From Obelidium mucronatum (lineage: Eukaryota > Chytridiomycota > Chytridiomycetes > Chytridiales > Chytriomycetaceae): 21,105 nt of DNA. The notes under the pieces are model-generated. The model saw nothing but the letters and a program-made list of their open reading frames with translations. It was not told the DNA's origin and ran no database searches. This document shows, piece after piece, positions 9,440-17,744 of this stretch. Made by a program: the position numbers and the translations under genes. Position 1 is the first letter of the stretch. Each line of letters opens with the position of its first letter. The DNA lies in NCBI GenBank assembly GCA_025765595.1, contig JAIVFH010000422.1, positions 1 through 21,105 of the forward strand. Direction: 5' to 3'.

Positions 9440-10715
9440 ATGCCAACAAGCGCACCACAATCCCCGGCCGAACGACTCTTTCGGGCTGGAGGATTCACAT
9501 TCTTTTTCTTTATCGTTGAGTTTTCAGCCGGATGGTATTGTGGGAGTATGGCCATCGTTTCAGAAGCACTGACCTTATTGGTTGATGTTCTGGGGTTCTT
9601 GGTAGCTTTCACGGCCGTCAAAATCGCAGAGAGGGAATCCACAAATGGTACCTATAACCACCAAAGCTTGAGCGATATATCTGGCTTGATATTCAACATT
9701 TTTACCCTAGAATATACTTGGGGGCTGAAAAGGGCAGAAATAATCGGAGCGCTGATTACTATTCTTTTGAACTGGTAATATTCCTTGGGCACATCGGGGG
9801 AAAGAAAGATCATCTGCGGATTCGCCGGATTGCTCACAAACTATTTTTTTACTTGTAGGATTCTTGCGTTGGGGTTATTTGAAGAAGGATTCTATCTGCT
9901 ACAAACCCCAGAACCTGTTGAAGCCCATGTCATGTTAATCACAGCATCAGTGGATTTAGTTCGAAGCGTTGCAATGATTCTGTTGCTGAAGGGCCAATCG
10001 GAGGATGTGTCTAGTTCATATGAACAAGTCGAAGAACTGCCGGTCCACTTGACAGCCACAAAATACGCAGCAAGCAACATCAACGTAATGGTAGCGGTTG
10101 TTAACACGATCGCGGATTTGATGGGGTCTCTTTCAATTGTTGTAGCTGCGTTGCTGCTCCTTTGGAAACCGGATTGGGTGATTCTTGATCCGCTTTGTAC
10201 GCTGCTTGTGGGAACAGTTACGCTTTTAGCTCCATTTGCACTTTTGGGCCGGAACTTGCGGGTGTTATTGGAAGGTGATTTGGACTATTAGATTGGGATA
10301 ATGATGAGGTACACCGTACTAAATCAAAACATTCACTTCAAATACTCAAGGAACACCAATGCATCTGGATGTTGAAGCTATAAAAAGCACATTGCTAATG
10401 ATTCCAGCCATCAAGAATATTGATTTGATCCGTGTGTGGTCTTTGACTGAAGGCAGGGATTGTTGTGCTATTGTTTTGAGCGTTTGCGAAGATGACATTC
10501 AAAAGATTCATGTTTTGGAATCATTCAACGAAAAGAGCGATATGGGGAATGCTATTCATGTGGATACCGTTGATTGGAGTTTGAGCCGGAAGGACTCGAC
10601 GGAGAGGAGGAATGAATTTCGACATTGTTACAACGATGTAATCTCTCTCGTGAGGCATCAATTACAAAGTATCTATGGAATCGAGGACACTTTTGTGGAA
10701 GTAAAGATGCTCTAA
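9440..10715 (+). CDS. CDF-family cation transporter lacking both transmembrane metal-site histidines
   Basis: Exons are 9440-9774, 9859-10274 and 10351-10715 (phases 2 and 1), giving 371 aa. CDF hallmarks are VEFSAGWYCGSMAIVSEAL in TM1-TM2, a W-LKRAEIIGALI segment, a VVAALLLLW-DP-CTLLVGTVTLL region, and LRVLLEGTPMHLDVEAIKSTLL leading to an IRVWSLTEG block of the cytosolic domain. CDF proteins are proton-coupled Zn/Mn exporters of vacuole, ER/Golgi or plasma membrane. The usual HxxxD of TM2 is here TxxxD (T45, D49), with Glu42 in place of the preceding Asp. HxxxD of TM5 is NxxxD (N194, D198). The cytosolic HVWSLT is RVWSLT. This may mean altered metal choice or a non-transporting subunit. There is no His-rich loop. 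Member B begins 16 nt after its stop codon. Confidence 0.85.
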
Positions 10716-10731
10716 CTGCGTGCCAAAAAAG

Positions 10732-11613
10732 ATGTCAAATCAAAATGTACAAGGTGCAACTGCAGCACCAGCCCCTTCTCAACCTGCGAGTCTTCCTCCC
10801 AACTCCGTCGCAATAGAAATGACAGCCTTACCACCGCCCTCAAATGACGCAAATCCAAGAGATCAACCCCCGGCCTTTGACTCAAGCTTTATCACTTCCC
10901 CTCCCGCCACCACTGCCGCCACCAACATTGAGGAACCCCCGCCTCCTGTATACGACGGCCCAATACCCTACGGAACAGTCCTACTCGCTGTAATTCCTCT
11001 TGAATTCGCCAACGCCCCATCCTTCTTCAACAACAACCGACCACAAAGGCTTGAAGACAAGATCCCAAACCTGACATACCTCACAAGAATGAATGAACTC
11101 AATGTAGAGCTCTCGAAACCTGAAAGCCAAAAGAGTATTCAATTTATGCGAAGATATGGAACAATTGTTTTGTCTGTGTCGGCAGTCTTTGTCATATTGG
11201 CAGTTGTACTGTACTTTTTATTTGGATCTACAAAGGCATCGAATTATACATTGGCGCCGTTACTTGTGCCTTTGATTCTGTTTACAACGATTCCAACAAC
11301 TGCCAAGGTTCGTTTTTCTTTGGTTATTACAAATACACCTTATCGCTTGTCAAGCAACATTTTGGTAATTAACCCACTCTTTATTTCTCTCTTTTTTGCT
11401 TCTAAAAAGTACGTTCGTATTGTCGAGACATTTGCGTATAAATGGACCAAAGAAGATGAAAGTCAAGGGATCAATCTTATATACTCTGTCAAAAAGAATC
11501 GACCTAACGGTGGTCAAACGCTGATTGACGTCAAGTTGGCGATTTTTGAGAAGCAGACTTTTTCTATGGGCCAGAGTTTGGAAACAGAGGCGTTGCCAAC
11601 TTATTCTACTTGA
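10732..11613 (+). CDS. Array member B: PPxY/LPxY two-TM protein
   Basis: Exons are 10732-11307 and 11410-11613 (phase 0), giving 259 aa. The N-terminal 75 residues are Pro/Ala/Ser-rich and end in PPPPVYDG, a PPxY motif. The conserved block follows (IPYG-VLLAVIPLEFANAPSFF, RPQRLEDKIPNLTYLTRMNELN). Then come two hydrophobic helices, VLSVSAVFVILAVVLYFLF and LAPLLVPLILFTTIP. The C-terminal exon reads YVRIVETFAYKWTKEDESQGINL, IDVKLAIFEK and ends EALPTYST. The start at 10732 is the first in-frame ATG after the CDF gene, only 16 nt away. The intron is 102 nt and has no in-frame stop, so unspliced RNA would encode 34 extra residues; splicing is inferred from paralogues. I do not recognise the family; two-TM topology with cytosolic ends is inferred. 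Confidence 0.82.
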   Translation: MSNQNVQGATAAPAPSQPASLPPNSVAIEMTALPPPSNDANPRDQPPAFDSSFITSPPATTAATNIEEPPPPVYDGPIPYGTVLLAVIPLEFANAPSFFNNNRPQRLEDKIPNLTYLTRMNELNVELSKPESQKSIQFMRRYGTIVLSVSAVFVILAVVLYFLFGSTKASNYTLAPLLVPLILFTTIPTTAKVRFSLVITNTPYRLSSNILVINPLFISLFFASKKYVRIVETFAYKWTKEDESQGINLIYSVKKNRPNGGQTLIDVKLAIFEKQTFSMGQSLETEALPTYST

Positions 11614-11874
11614 TTAATGAAATGTATTTACCAGTAAAAGAAATCTCATGTGTTTTTTGTACTTTTAATTTAATACGTAGTATTATTGTCGATGCTAAAT
11701 AGATTAGGTAACTTGGAGCTTGTTGGTTGGGTTTGGCGTGTCAGCCTACACCGCCGCTCGGCTGTTGTACTGACATGAAAGTAGACTTGGATATAGCACA
11801 ATTGCTTATTGACAGCTTCAAACCGCCGTAATCAAAAACCGGTTTTAACATTTTGGTCTGGCGTTTGGTGGGGA
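11614..11874. other. Intergenic region between members B and C
   Basis: No gene is visible. The region holds the 3' end of B and the presumed promoter of C. A possible small stem, CAGCC...GGCTG, lies at about 11742-11764. A CCAAT box lies further on at about 11910, inside the long version of the C reading frame, which is one reason to doubt the upstream start of C. Confidence 0.35.
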
Positions 11875-12694
11875 ATGGAGATCTCAGAGTGTTTTAAAAT
11901 ATCTCCACAGCCAATCAAAAAGCAAAAGTTCAGCGAAATAGCATTTAAGACGTCCTCCCAACCTTCGATGACCCTTGAAATGACTGCTCTGCCAGCTGCC
12001 ACAACAGGATCTGATACAATCAATGCACAAGCTCCTACCGGTCAAGCAGTTTCTGAGCTACCTCCTCCTGAATACGATGGCCCTATTCCTTTCGGTTCAG
12101 TTCTACTCGCTGTTGTTCCACTTGAGTTTGCGAATGCGCCAGCGTTCTTTAGCAACGTTCGCCCTGCAAGGCTTGAGGAAAAGATCCCAAACCTGACGTT
12201 CCTCACCCGAATCAATGAACTTAATACCGAGCTTTCCCAGCCCGAAAACCAAAAGAGTATTCAATTTATGCGAAGATATGGAACTATGGTATTGGCGGTG
12301 TCATCATGTGTTGTCATTGTGACTGTTCTTCTCTACTTTGTGATCCCTGCCACCAAATCCTCCTATTTTGCTTTAACGCCGTTAATTGTGGCGGTGGCTC
12401 TCTTTACAACGATTCCAACGAGTGCAAAGGTAAGTGCACTGCGTCGTTTTATTTTTGAGCCCTTTTTAACGCTAACGCTAACCTACAATATAGTATGTCA
12501 GAGTTGTTGAAACTTTTGCATCCAAGTGGACACAAGAGGACGAGAGCCAAGGAATTAACCTCCAATATGCCATAAAAGCGAGTCGACCCAATGGACAAAC
12601 CGTAATTGATGTCAAGTTGGCGATTTTTGAGAAAGTAACATTTTCGGGCGTACAGATTGTGGAATCTGAGGGTTTACCAACTTACGTCAAGTGA
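11875..12694 (+). CDS. Array member C: PPxY/LPxY two-TM protein
   Basis: Exons are 11875-12429 and 12494-12694 (phase 0), giving 251 aa from the ATG at 11875. A shorter start at 11968 (MTLEMTALPA) also fits and would begin right at the segment shared with B (EMTALP); an apparent CCAAT box between the two favours it, the codon context favours the first. The protein has a PPPEYDG motif, the conserved block (VLLAVVPLEFANAPAFF, RPARLEEKIPNLTFLTRINELN) and helices VLAVSSCVVIVTVLLYFVI and LTPLIVAVALFTTIP. The second exon, YVRVVETFASKWTQEDESQGINL, ends EGLPTYVK. The intron has a strong GTAAGT donor and a tandem CTAAC branch-point-like string near 12470-12480. C is closest to B, including a run QKSIQFMRRYGT that is identical in the two. 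Function is unknown. Confidence 0.82.
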
Positions 12695-12798
12695 CTGTCG
12701 AATTAAGAACATACCTATTTTCTTAGTGTGACTTTGGATTTACATGATAAAACTATTTTAGAACTAATTCTAGAAGGGAAGTTTATAAATAGATTGGA

Positions 12799-13701
12799 AT
12801 GGGATCAACGGTCCCACCAGCTACAGATACAGCTGTACATTATTCTACAGGCTCTATTTCCGGGCGGCTGAGAAATGACACTGCAATCGAAATGAACTCA
12901 CAAGACATCAATCGGTCACCACCAAGCCCACCAATAAGTGGGAATACTCCACCGCTCATTTTCGGCTCGGATTCATCGCCTCCTGATACTACGAATGAAG
13001 CAGATGCTCCTCCAGATTATGAAGGATTGATTCCGTCTGGGTTGAATCTCTTGGCAGTTGTTCGAATGGAATTTGATAAGCAAGGGACCTATTTCAGGTA
13101 TTTTATCACCAAAGTCACACATAATACTGACAGTGCCACTCTTGTTTTGCTTGTTCAGTCCTGATCGACCTCATCGATTGGAAGAAAAGATTCCGAACTT
13201 GACGTATTCAACACGCATGAAAGCCCTGAACGCAGACCTGGGTCTCACAGAAAATCAAAACAGTATACAGTATTTGAAATATTTTGGATGGGCAATTCTT
13301 GTTGTTGCGATCAACTGTGTGATTGTGTCAACGGTGCTATACTTTGTTGTTTCCAAGGACTCTGGGTATAGCAATTTCACGTGGGCTCCTATTGCGATTC
13401 CCGTGTTACTTATTGCAATGGTGCCTACAACTGCAAAGGTTTGAGCTTTTTTCACTTATCAGTGAACCCAACTCACGCCCTTTCCGTGACTTACAAGTAC
13501 ATCGAAGTTATTGAAAACCACGTAAAGAGATGGACAAAAGAGGATCAAGAGATCGGAATTAACTTGACATATTCGACTCAAGCGATTCGTGTCAGTGGGA
13601 AGGGGACTTTGATTCACGTCAAGATTCTTGTGTTTGAAAAGACGATGTTTGCTGGTGAGAATCAAATATGTGGGGAGGCGTTGCCGACTTACTCAACGTG
13701 A
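12799..13701 (+). CDS. Array member D: PPxY/LPxY two-TM protein with an extra intron
   Basis: Exons are 12799-13097, 13159-13438 and 13498-13701, giving 260 aa. The first intron (61 nt, phase 2) is peculiar to D and falls inside the conserved block: GTYF joins SPDRPHRLEEKIPNLTYSTRM. The second intron (59 nt, phase 0, donor GTTTGA) is at the family site. Key parts are a Ser/Pro-rich N-terminus, APPDYEG (PPxY), helices ILVVAINCVIVSTVLYFV and WAPIAIPVLLIAMVP, the C-terminal domain YIEVIENHVKRWTKEDQEIGINL, and the end EALPTYST. A TATAAAT string lies at 12784-12790, very close to the ATG. The gene ends before a long T tract at about 13738-13756. Function unknown. Confidence 0.82.
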
Positions 13702-13911
13702 TTATGGAAAAAGAAAAGTATACAAGTTTGGTTTGGTTTTTTTTTTTTTTTTTTTTCACTTGGAACTTGGCAAAAACCAGCCACCTCGACCTGAAAACCG
13801 CCCAGTTCACTGTCTGGCTTATAAATAAATTTAACAGGAGACCATAATGTTCAGCTGTGGCAGTGAAACAAAGCAAGCGAAGTAGAATACCAAAAGTTAA
13901 CTCGAAAAGGC

Positions 13912-15249
13912 ATGTTTAAGAGCATTGCCATTTTTCTCTACGGCCTCATCAAGAAGCTCATATTCTGGCTAACCAGAATCCCGGATGAAGAAGTTACAGC
14001 GGCATTGATTGGAGAGCCATTAGGGCTAATTGCCTGGCCGCACGGAATTCTGACTGTCAGACCCACTGAACAAGATTCCTGCGACTTTGAACGAAACGTC
14101 CAACCACAATTGATGAAGAGAACTTTCAGAGGAATGCTCGCCGGACTTTGGATTCTTATCACAAGACCGTACAAAGTCGATGTTACCAACGAACAAGTCA
14201 ATGACGTGCTGAACAGAACCATTTACTCTCGTATGATTTCTGAAGACCTAAAAATTGATCTGCGACATCATTCGGAACTTTTGCCTCTACCTGGATTCTT
14301 TGTTGCAGGTGTTCTGGCACACCTTGAGCAAGACAGTAACCGCCGAGTCACACTTACTTGCCTCGAAGTCAACGGCTTTCTCGTTAAACCTAATGATCCA
14401 TTGTGGAATCTGGCCAAGATCTACTTTGTTCAAGCTCTCGGTCACGAGGCCTTTGTTTGCGATCACACGGTGATTCATCAAAACAACGCGTTCTTGGAGT
14501 GTAGCATTAGAAAACACTTGCCTACCTCTAATCCATTGTATTGGTTCCTCAAAATTCATTTTGGGTTTGGCTTGGCTCTGATTGATGCCTTGGTGAGGCT
14601 ATTTCACAAACACACTTCACCGGGAAACTCGCTAGCCCTACAAATCGATACCGTATTCAAGTTTGCGGCTGGAGGAAACAAATACCCGAGAAACAGTCAA
14701 ATGAATTCTGAGTTCGTGGACACCTTGGCTAATACTGCTCTTCAGAAGGCCGAAGAAGTTGTTCGGGACCATGTTCTTGACTTCTTTGACCAAAACGTGA
14801 CAACCGACGCGCAATTTGAAGAAATCTTAAGCGTTTTATCTGAGTTGAGATCTAGAGTTCCTTGGATTCCTAATGACTTGACACGTGGCTCTGTAGTTGA
14901 CGTGATTGCTCGATTCATTTATGAAGGGTCATTTCTACACAGTTTCCACCACATTCAGTTGACATACGTGGTTGGCAGATTCGGTCATATTCCCAGAATT
15001 CGTCGTCCATTCGATGGAGTACATGACTGGAAGCCTCATGAGCTGTTTAATCGAGTTGATATCTTTAAACGAATCGTCTTTATGAATGTCTTCAGTGGTG
15101 AGAAGCATTCTGAGTCTCTGCTGGAGATCAACTACGATGAGCGTATTCGGTTAACGCCTGGAAAATTCCAGCACGATTTGGCTGCCCTTGAGCGAGAGTT
15201 TCCTAGAATAATCAAACTCGACAATACTGCTGCATTTGTTAATATTTGA
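13912..15249 (+). CDS. Lipoxygenase-like protein, short and with an altered metal site
   Basis: This is an intronless 445-aa frame. Lipoxygenases oxygenate polyunsaturated fatty acids using a non-haem iron held by His residues and the C-terminal Ile. Matching blocks are W-x2-AK (W165, A168, K169) followed by HE (H178), an R-x-x-L-P segment 22 residues on (R200), NP-YWFLKIHF, an FLHSFHH segment (H343, H347) at the position of the third and fourth ligands, and a C-terminal Ile445. In a gapless alignment from H178 to R200, the second ligand position (His+5) is Cys183, while H185 and H189 lie nearby. The protein lacks a PLAT domain and is shorter than usual fungal lipoxygenases (about 550-650 aa). 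The first 20 residues are hydrophobic and could attach it to membrane. It lies between members D and E in the same orientation. The family call rests on motifs only. Confidence 0.68.
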   Translation: MFKSIAIFLYGLIKKLIFWLTRIPDEEVTAALIGEPLGLIAWPHGILTVRPTEQDSCDFERNVQPQLMKRTFRGMLAGLWILITRPYKVDVTNEQVNDVLNRTIYSRMISEDLKIDLRHHSELLPLPGFFVAGVLAHLEQDSNRRVTLTCLEVNGFLVKPNDPLWNLAKIYFVQALGHEAFVCDHTVIHQNNAFLECSIRKHLPTSNPLYWFLKIHFGFGLALIDALVRLFHKHTSPGNSLALQIDTVFKFAAGGNKYPRNSQMNSEFVDTLANTALQKAEEVVRDHVLDFFDQNVTTDAQFEEILSVLSELRSRVPWIPNDLTRGSVVDVIARFIYEGSFLHSFHHIQLTYVVGRFGHIPRIRRPFDGVHDWKPHELFNRVDIFKRIVFMNVFSGEKHSESLLEINYDERIRLTPGKFQHDLAALEREFPRIIKLDNTAAFVNI

Positions 15250-15443
15250 GTCTCTTTTATGGAGAGTTTGACACCTCATACCAGTTTGTTACAATAAATG
15301 GCAGTTTACCTCTATGGTTTGATTAAAACGAGGAATTTTGCAAAAGTGTTGTCAGGGTTTGAATTCGATTGAACGGCAAACCAAAAAGCACTCAACCAAA
15401 TTTCTGCCGCAATTCGAACAGCGGCAACATAGCATATTCGTCC

Positions 15444-16236
15444 ATGGTCTCTGGTCCTCGAACTACTGGCACCTCATTGGCTAGCCACGGAGGAGAGTCA
15501 GTTTCAGAGCACTCAGTTGTGGAACAGTTGGCATCCCCTGTTGCTCTTCTACCACCGAGAGACTACCCATCAGCGATAGATGTCCCTTCTGAGCCTCCGC
15601 CCGAATATGATGGCCCGATCCCTTATGGAATGCATCTCTTGGCTTTCATCCCAATGGAGCTTAGCAAGGCACCTATTTACTTTGAAACTTCTCGACCGGA
15701 AAGGCTGGCAGGAAGGATCCCACTCCCCATATACACAAGACGGATGATGGATTTGAACTCGGTTCTTCATAGCTCGAGTGCTGCTTGGAGCATCTTTTGG
15801 ATCAGATATTATCGGTGGATCTTGTTGGGTATTGTGGCTGTGTCGGCATTGGCTGCAACTGGCCTGTTCTTTTTGTTGGGAGGATATAAATCGCTTGACT
15901 ATTTGTTTGTGCCTGTGTTGGTGCCGGTGGTGATGCTGTTTCTCGTTCCGACCCGCGCTAAGGTTTGAATTACAGTATTCCTGCAACAGCTGTTTAATCG
16001 TCGATAAATAGTACATTCAACTTATTGACGAAACAACACATCGATGGAGCAAAGAGGACGGAGATGCTGGAACGGATTTGTGGTATTATACGCGAACCAG
16101 ACAAGATGGCTTATGGGACACGTTTATTAATGTTAAGATTGCCATTTTTGACAAGGGTGTGGAGGATGGAGGTGATATACAGCGTGGTGTTGCTTCGGAG
16201 GATTTGCCTGTATATATTTCTGAAAATCGTCAATAA
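15444..16236 (+). CDS. Array member E: PPxY/LPxY two-TM protein
   Basis: Exons are 15444-15962 and 16012-16236 (phase 0, 49-nt intron, donor GTTTGA), giving 247 aa from the first in-frame ATG. The layout is a Ser/Pro-rich N-terminus, PPPEYDG, the conserved block (HLLAFIPMELSKAPIYF, RPERLAGRIPLPIYTRRMMDLN), helices WILLGIVAVSALAATGLFFLLG and LFVPVLVPVVMLFLVP, and the C-terminal domain YIQLIDETTHRWSKEDGDAGTDLWYYTR with INVKIAIFDK. It ends EDLPVYISENRQ, so the LPxY is six residues from the end. The paralogue comparison is what reveals the second exon, since the first exon frame stops two codons into the intron. E is more diverged than B-D but clearly aligned throughout. Function unknown. Confidence 0.8.
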
Positions 16237-16328
16237 ACTGGTCTCATAATGAAATGGTGTATTTCGGTTTCGTCTGGTGTAAAGGGACTTGTATTGCTGT
16301 GTTTCATTTCAAGTTCGATTGCCGCAGT

Positions 16329-16374
16329 CACGTGATTAGCGGCCATTTTCTGTTAATGACGGCACTCTAACGGC
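16329..16374 (+). promoter_or_regulatory. Promoter block of member F: CACGTG plus GGCACTCTAACGGC
   Basis: A CACGTGATTAG string (E-box palindrome at 16329-16334) and a 14-mer GGCACTCTAACGGC (16361-16374) lie 93-138 nt before the F start. Both recur upstream of G. E-boxes of this type are bound by bHLH factors such as Cbf1 or Pho4 in fungi. The 14-mer is not a motif I recognise. Confidence 0.5.
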
Positions 16375-16466
16375 AAGAAATAGAGCACAACCACAAAAAT
16401 GAAACATAAAAGGCCACACATATTCTCCCAACTTGTACCATCCTACAGCAAGCCTTCTATTACAAA

Positions 16467-17159
16467 ATGTTCCCATCAATGACATCCGGCGGATCTAGCC
16501 GCGCAGCCCAAGTCCCAGGAGGACAACCGCCTTTCGGAGAGCCTGTTGTCTATGGCCCAAGAAGGCATCCGGACCCAGAGTACTTCAACCCGATTCTCTT
16601 CCGTATCCCGGAAGGAACAAGAGCCATGGCTTGTGTCCGTATGAACGTCTGGGGCCGTCCAGACTACTACTCAACCATGAAGCCAGCGCAACTCAGAGAT
16701 AAGATTCCTGAGGACCTTTACCGTGCCCGCATGGAAGCTTTGAATGAGCAGCTGACAAACGAAGGATACCCGTCCTTGATCCGCATGCACCGTATTGGAC
16801 TTTGGACAAACGTTATTGGATGGGCCATTTTCGTTGGTGGTTGTATTGCGGGATTCATGACTGGAGACCCGCTGTGGGTCCTTGCCTGTGTGATTTGTAA
16901 AGTAGTTGTCATGTGGATGCCAATGTCTGCGCCATATGTTGAAATGGTGAAGGAGCACGTTGAGAAGTGGAATGAAGAGGACAAAGTGGCGGGACGCAAC
17001 TGGTTGATCAAGGCTCTCCCATGGAGAAACGGAGAGTTGCAATCGTTGCTGACTGTTACCATCAACTACTATGAATATGAAGACAAGCCATTGGAAGGAA
17101 TTTCCGTGGAGGCCCTTCCTGTATATGCCCACAAGGGTGAAGGACTGATTGCCTCATAG
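16467..17159 (+). CDS. Array member F: intronless two-TM protein with LPVY near C-terminus
   Basis: This is a single-exon frame of 230 aa. It aligns with the array family: RPDYYSTMKPAQLRDKIPEDLYRARMEALNEQL corresponds to the RP-RLEDKIP-LTY-TRM-ELN block. Helices WTNVIGWAIFVGGCIAGFMTG and VLACVICKVVVMWMP follow, then PYVEMVKEHVEKWNEEDKVAG as the counterpart of YVRIVETFA-KWTKEDESQG, and EALPVYAHKGEG near the end. The intron shared by A-E is absent at the equivalent point. In place of PPxY there is PDPEY, which lacks the second Pro. A polyadenylation-like AATAAA lies at 17197-17202. Codon choice is more biased than in its neighbours (many C-ending codons), which suggests good expression. Function unknown. 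Confidence 0.82.
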   Translation: MFPSMTSGGSSRAAQVPGGQPPFGEPVVYGPRRHPDPEYFNPILFRIPEGTRAMACVRMNVWGRPDYYSTMKPAQLRDKIPEDLYRARMEALNEQLTNEGYPSLIRMHRIGLWTNVIGWAIFVGGCIAGFMTGDPLWVLACVICKVVVMWMPMSAPYVEMVKEHVEKWNEEDKVAGRNWLIKALPWRNGELQSLLTVTINYYEYEDKPLEGISVEALPVYAHKGEGLIAS

Positions 17160-17196
17160 GTTTTCACTTTAATCATTTAGTAACCTCTATCGTATA

Positions 17197-17202
17197 AATA
17201 AA
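17197..17202 (+). terminator. Polyadenylation-like AATAAA after member F
   Basis: TATAAATAAAT follows the F stop by about 35 nt. The same string follows G at a similar distance, consistent with a duplicated 3' end signal. Confidence 0.45.
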
Positions 17203-17571
17203 TTCCTCTTTCTATCCTTGCTTATTCGGTTTCAATCTTGATGTATTGTTTTTCTGAAGAATTTACTTTTTCTTGCTTTTGTGAAATTCTCTCAGATGAG
17301 TAATGTATGAGACCGGCAAATGGATGTAATTAAAATTGTAAGCTTTACATTTTTGAAACCAATGTTCTCGACACTTACGGTTGTGAAGCGCAAAACGAAG
17401 TCTGGTTTCTTTGACGCCGTCCTCGGAATAGATTGGTGTTGTACGTCCACCAGACAATACTTTATTAAATTCATGATTGCTGCTTTGAGAAGGGGTTACG
17501 AGTTACCTTTATCAATTCACTACTTCACACATCTAAAAACACGCGCAAGTTTCATTCTAGTTGGCCGCTTT

Positions 17572-17627
17572 CACGTGATTAGGGTTAACTTTTGCGGCCG
17601 GCTTTTGAAATGAGGCACTCTAACGGC
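17572..17627 (+). promoter_or_regulatory. Promoter block of member G, duplicated from F
   Basis: CACGTGATTAG (E-box at 17572-17577) and the identical 14-mer GGCACTCTAACGGC (17614-17627) recur here in the same order as upstream of F, with wider spacing (42 nt start to start against 32 nt). Most of the sequence between them differs, so these two elements stand out as conserved. Confidence 0.5.
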
Positions 17628-17744
17628 CACAAAAAGCACTCAGGAAAATGAAAAAAATTTGCTATCACAAATAGATACAAAAAGCAAACACATTCCCCTT
17701 CCTAGCATCATCCAACACCCCCAACAACAGTTCTAAGCTCAAAC

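Larger units (their letters stand above)
17160..17744. other. Spacer between members F and G
   Basis: These 585 bases hold the F 3' end and the G promoter. I see no convincing gene. A minus-strand frame around 17380-17474 ends in a perfect GTAAGT donor-like string (17373-17378), but no matching acceptor exon or family resemblance was found. The part from 17572 onward repeats the promoter elements found upstream of F. Confidence 0.4.

Noticed and set aside
13738..13756. Long T tract after member D
   Set aside because: Simple homopolymer just downstream of a stop codon; no target-site duplication or element attached that would mark a retroelement tail.
17263..17474. Minus-strand frame with a GTAAGT donor between F and G
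   Set aside because: Only the donor-like string supports it. There is no partner exon, no recognisable domain, and it lies between two plus-strand duplicates.
17579..17589. TTAGGGTTAAC, and GGGGTTAGGG near 5534, as telomere-like sequence
   Set aside because: Barely more than one repeat unit each; no tandem array, so chance.
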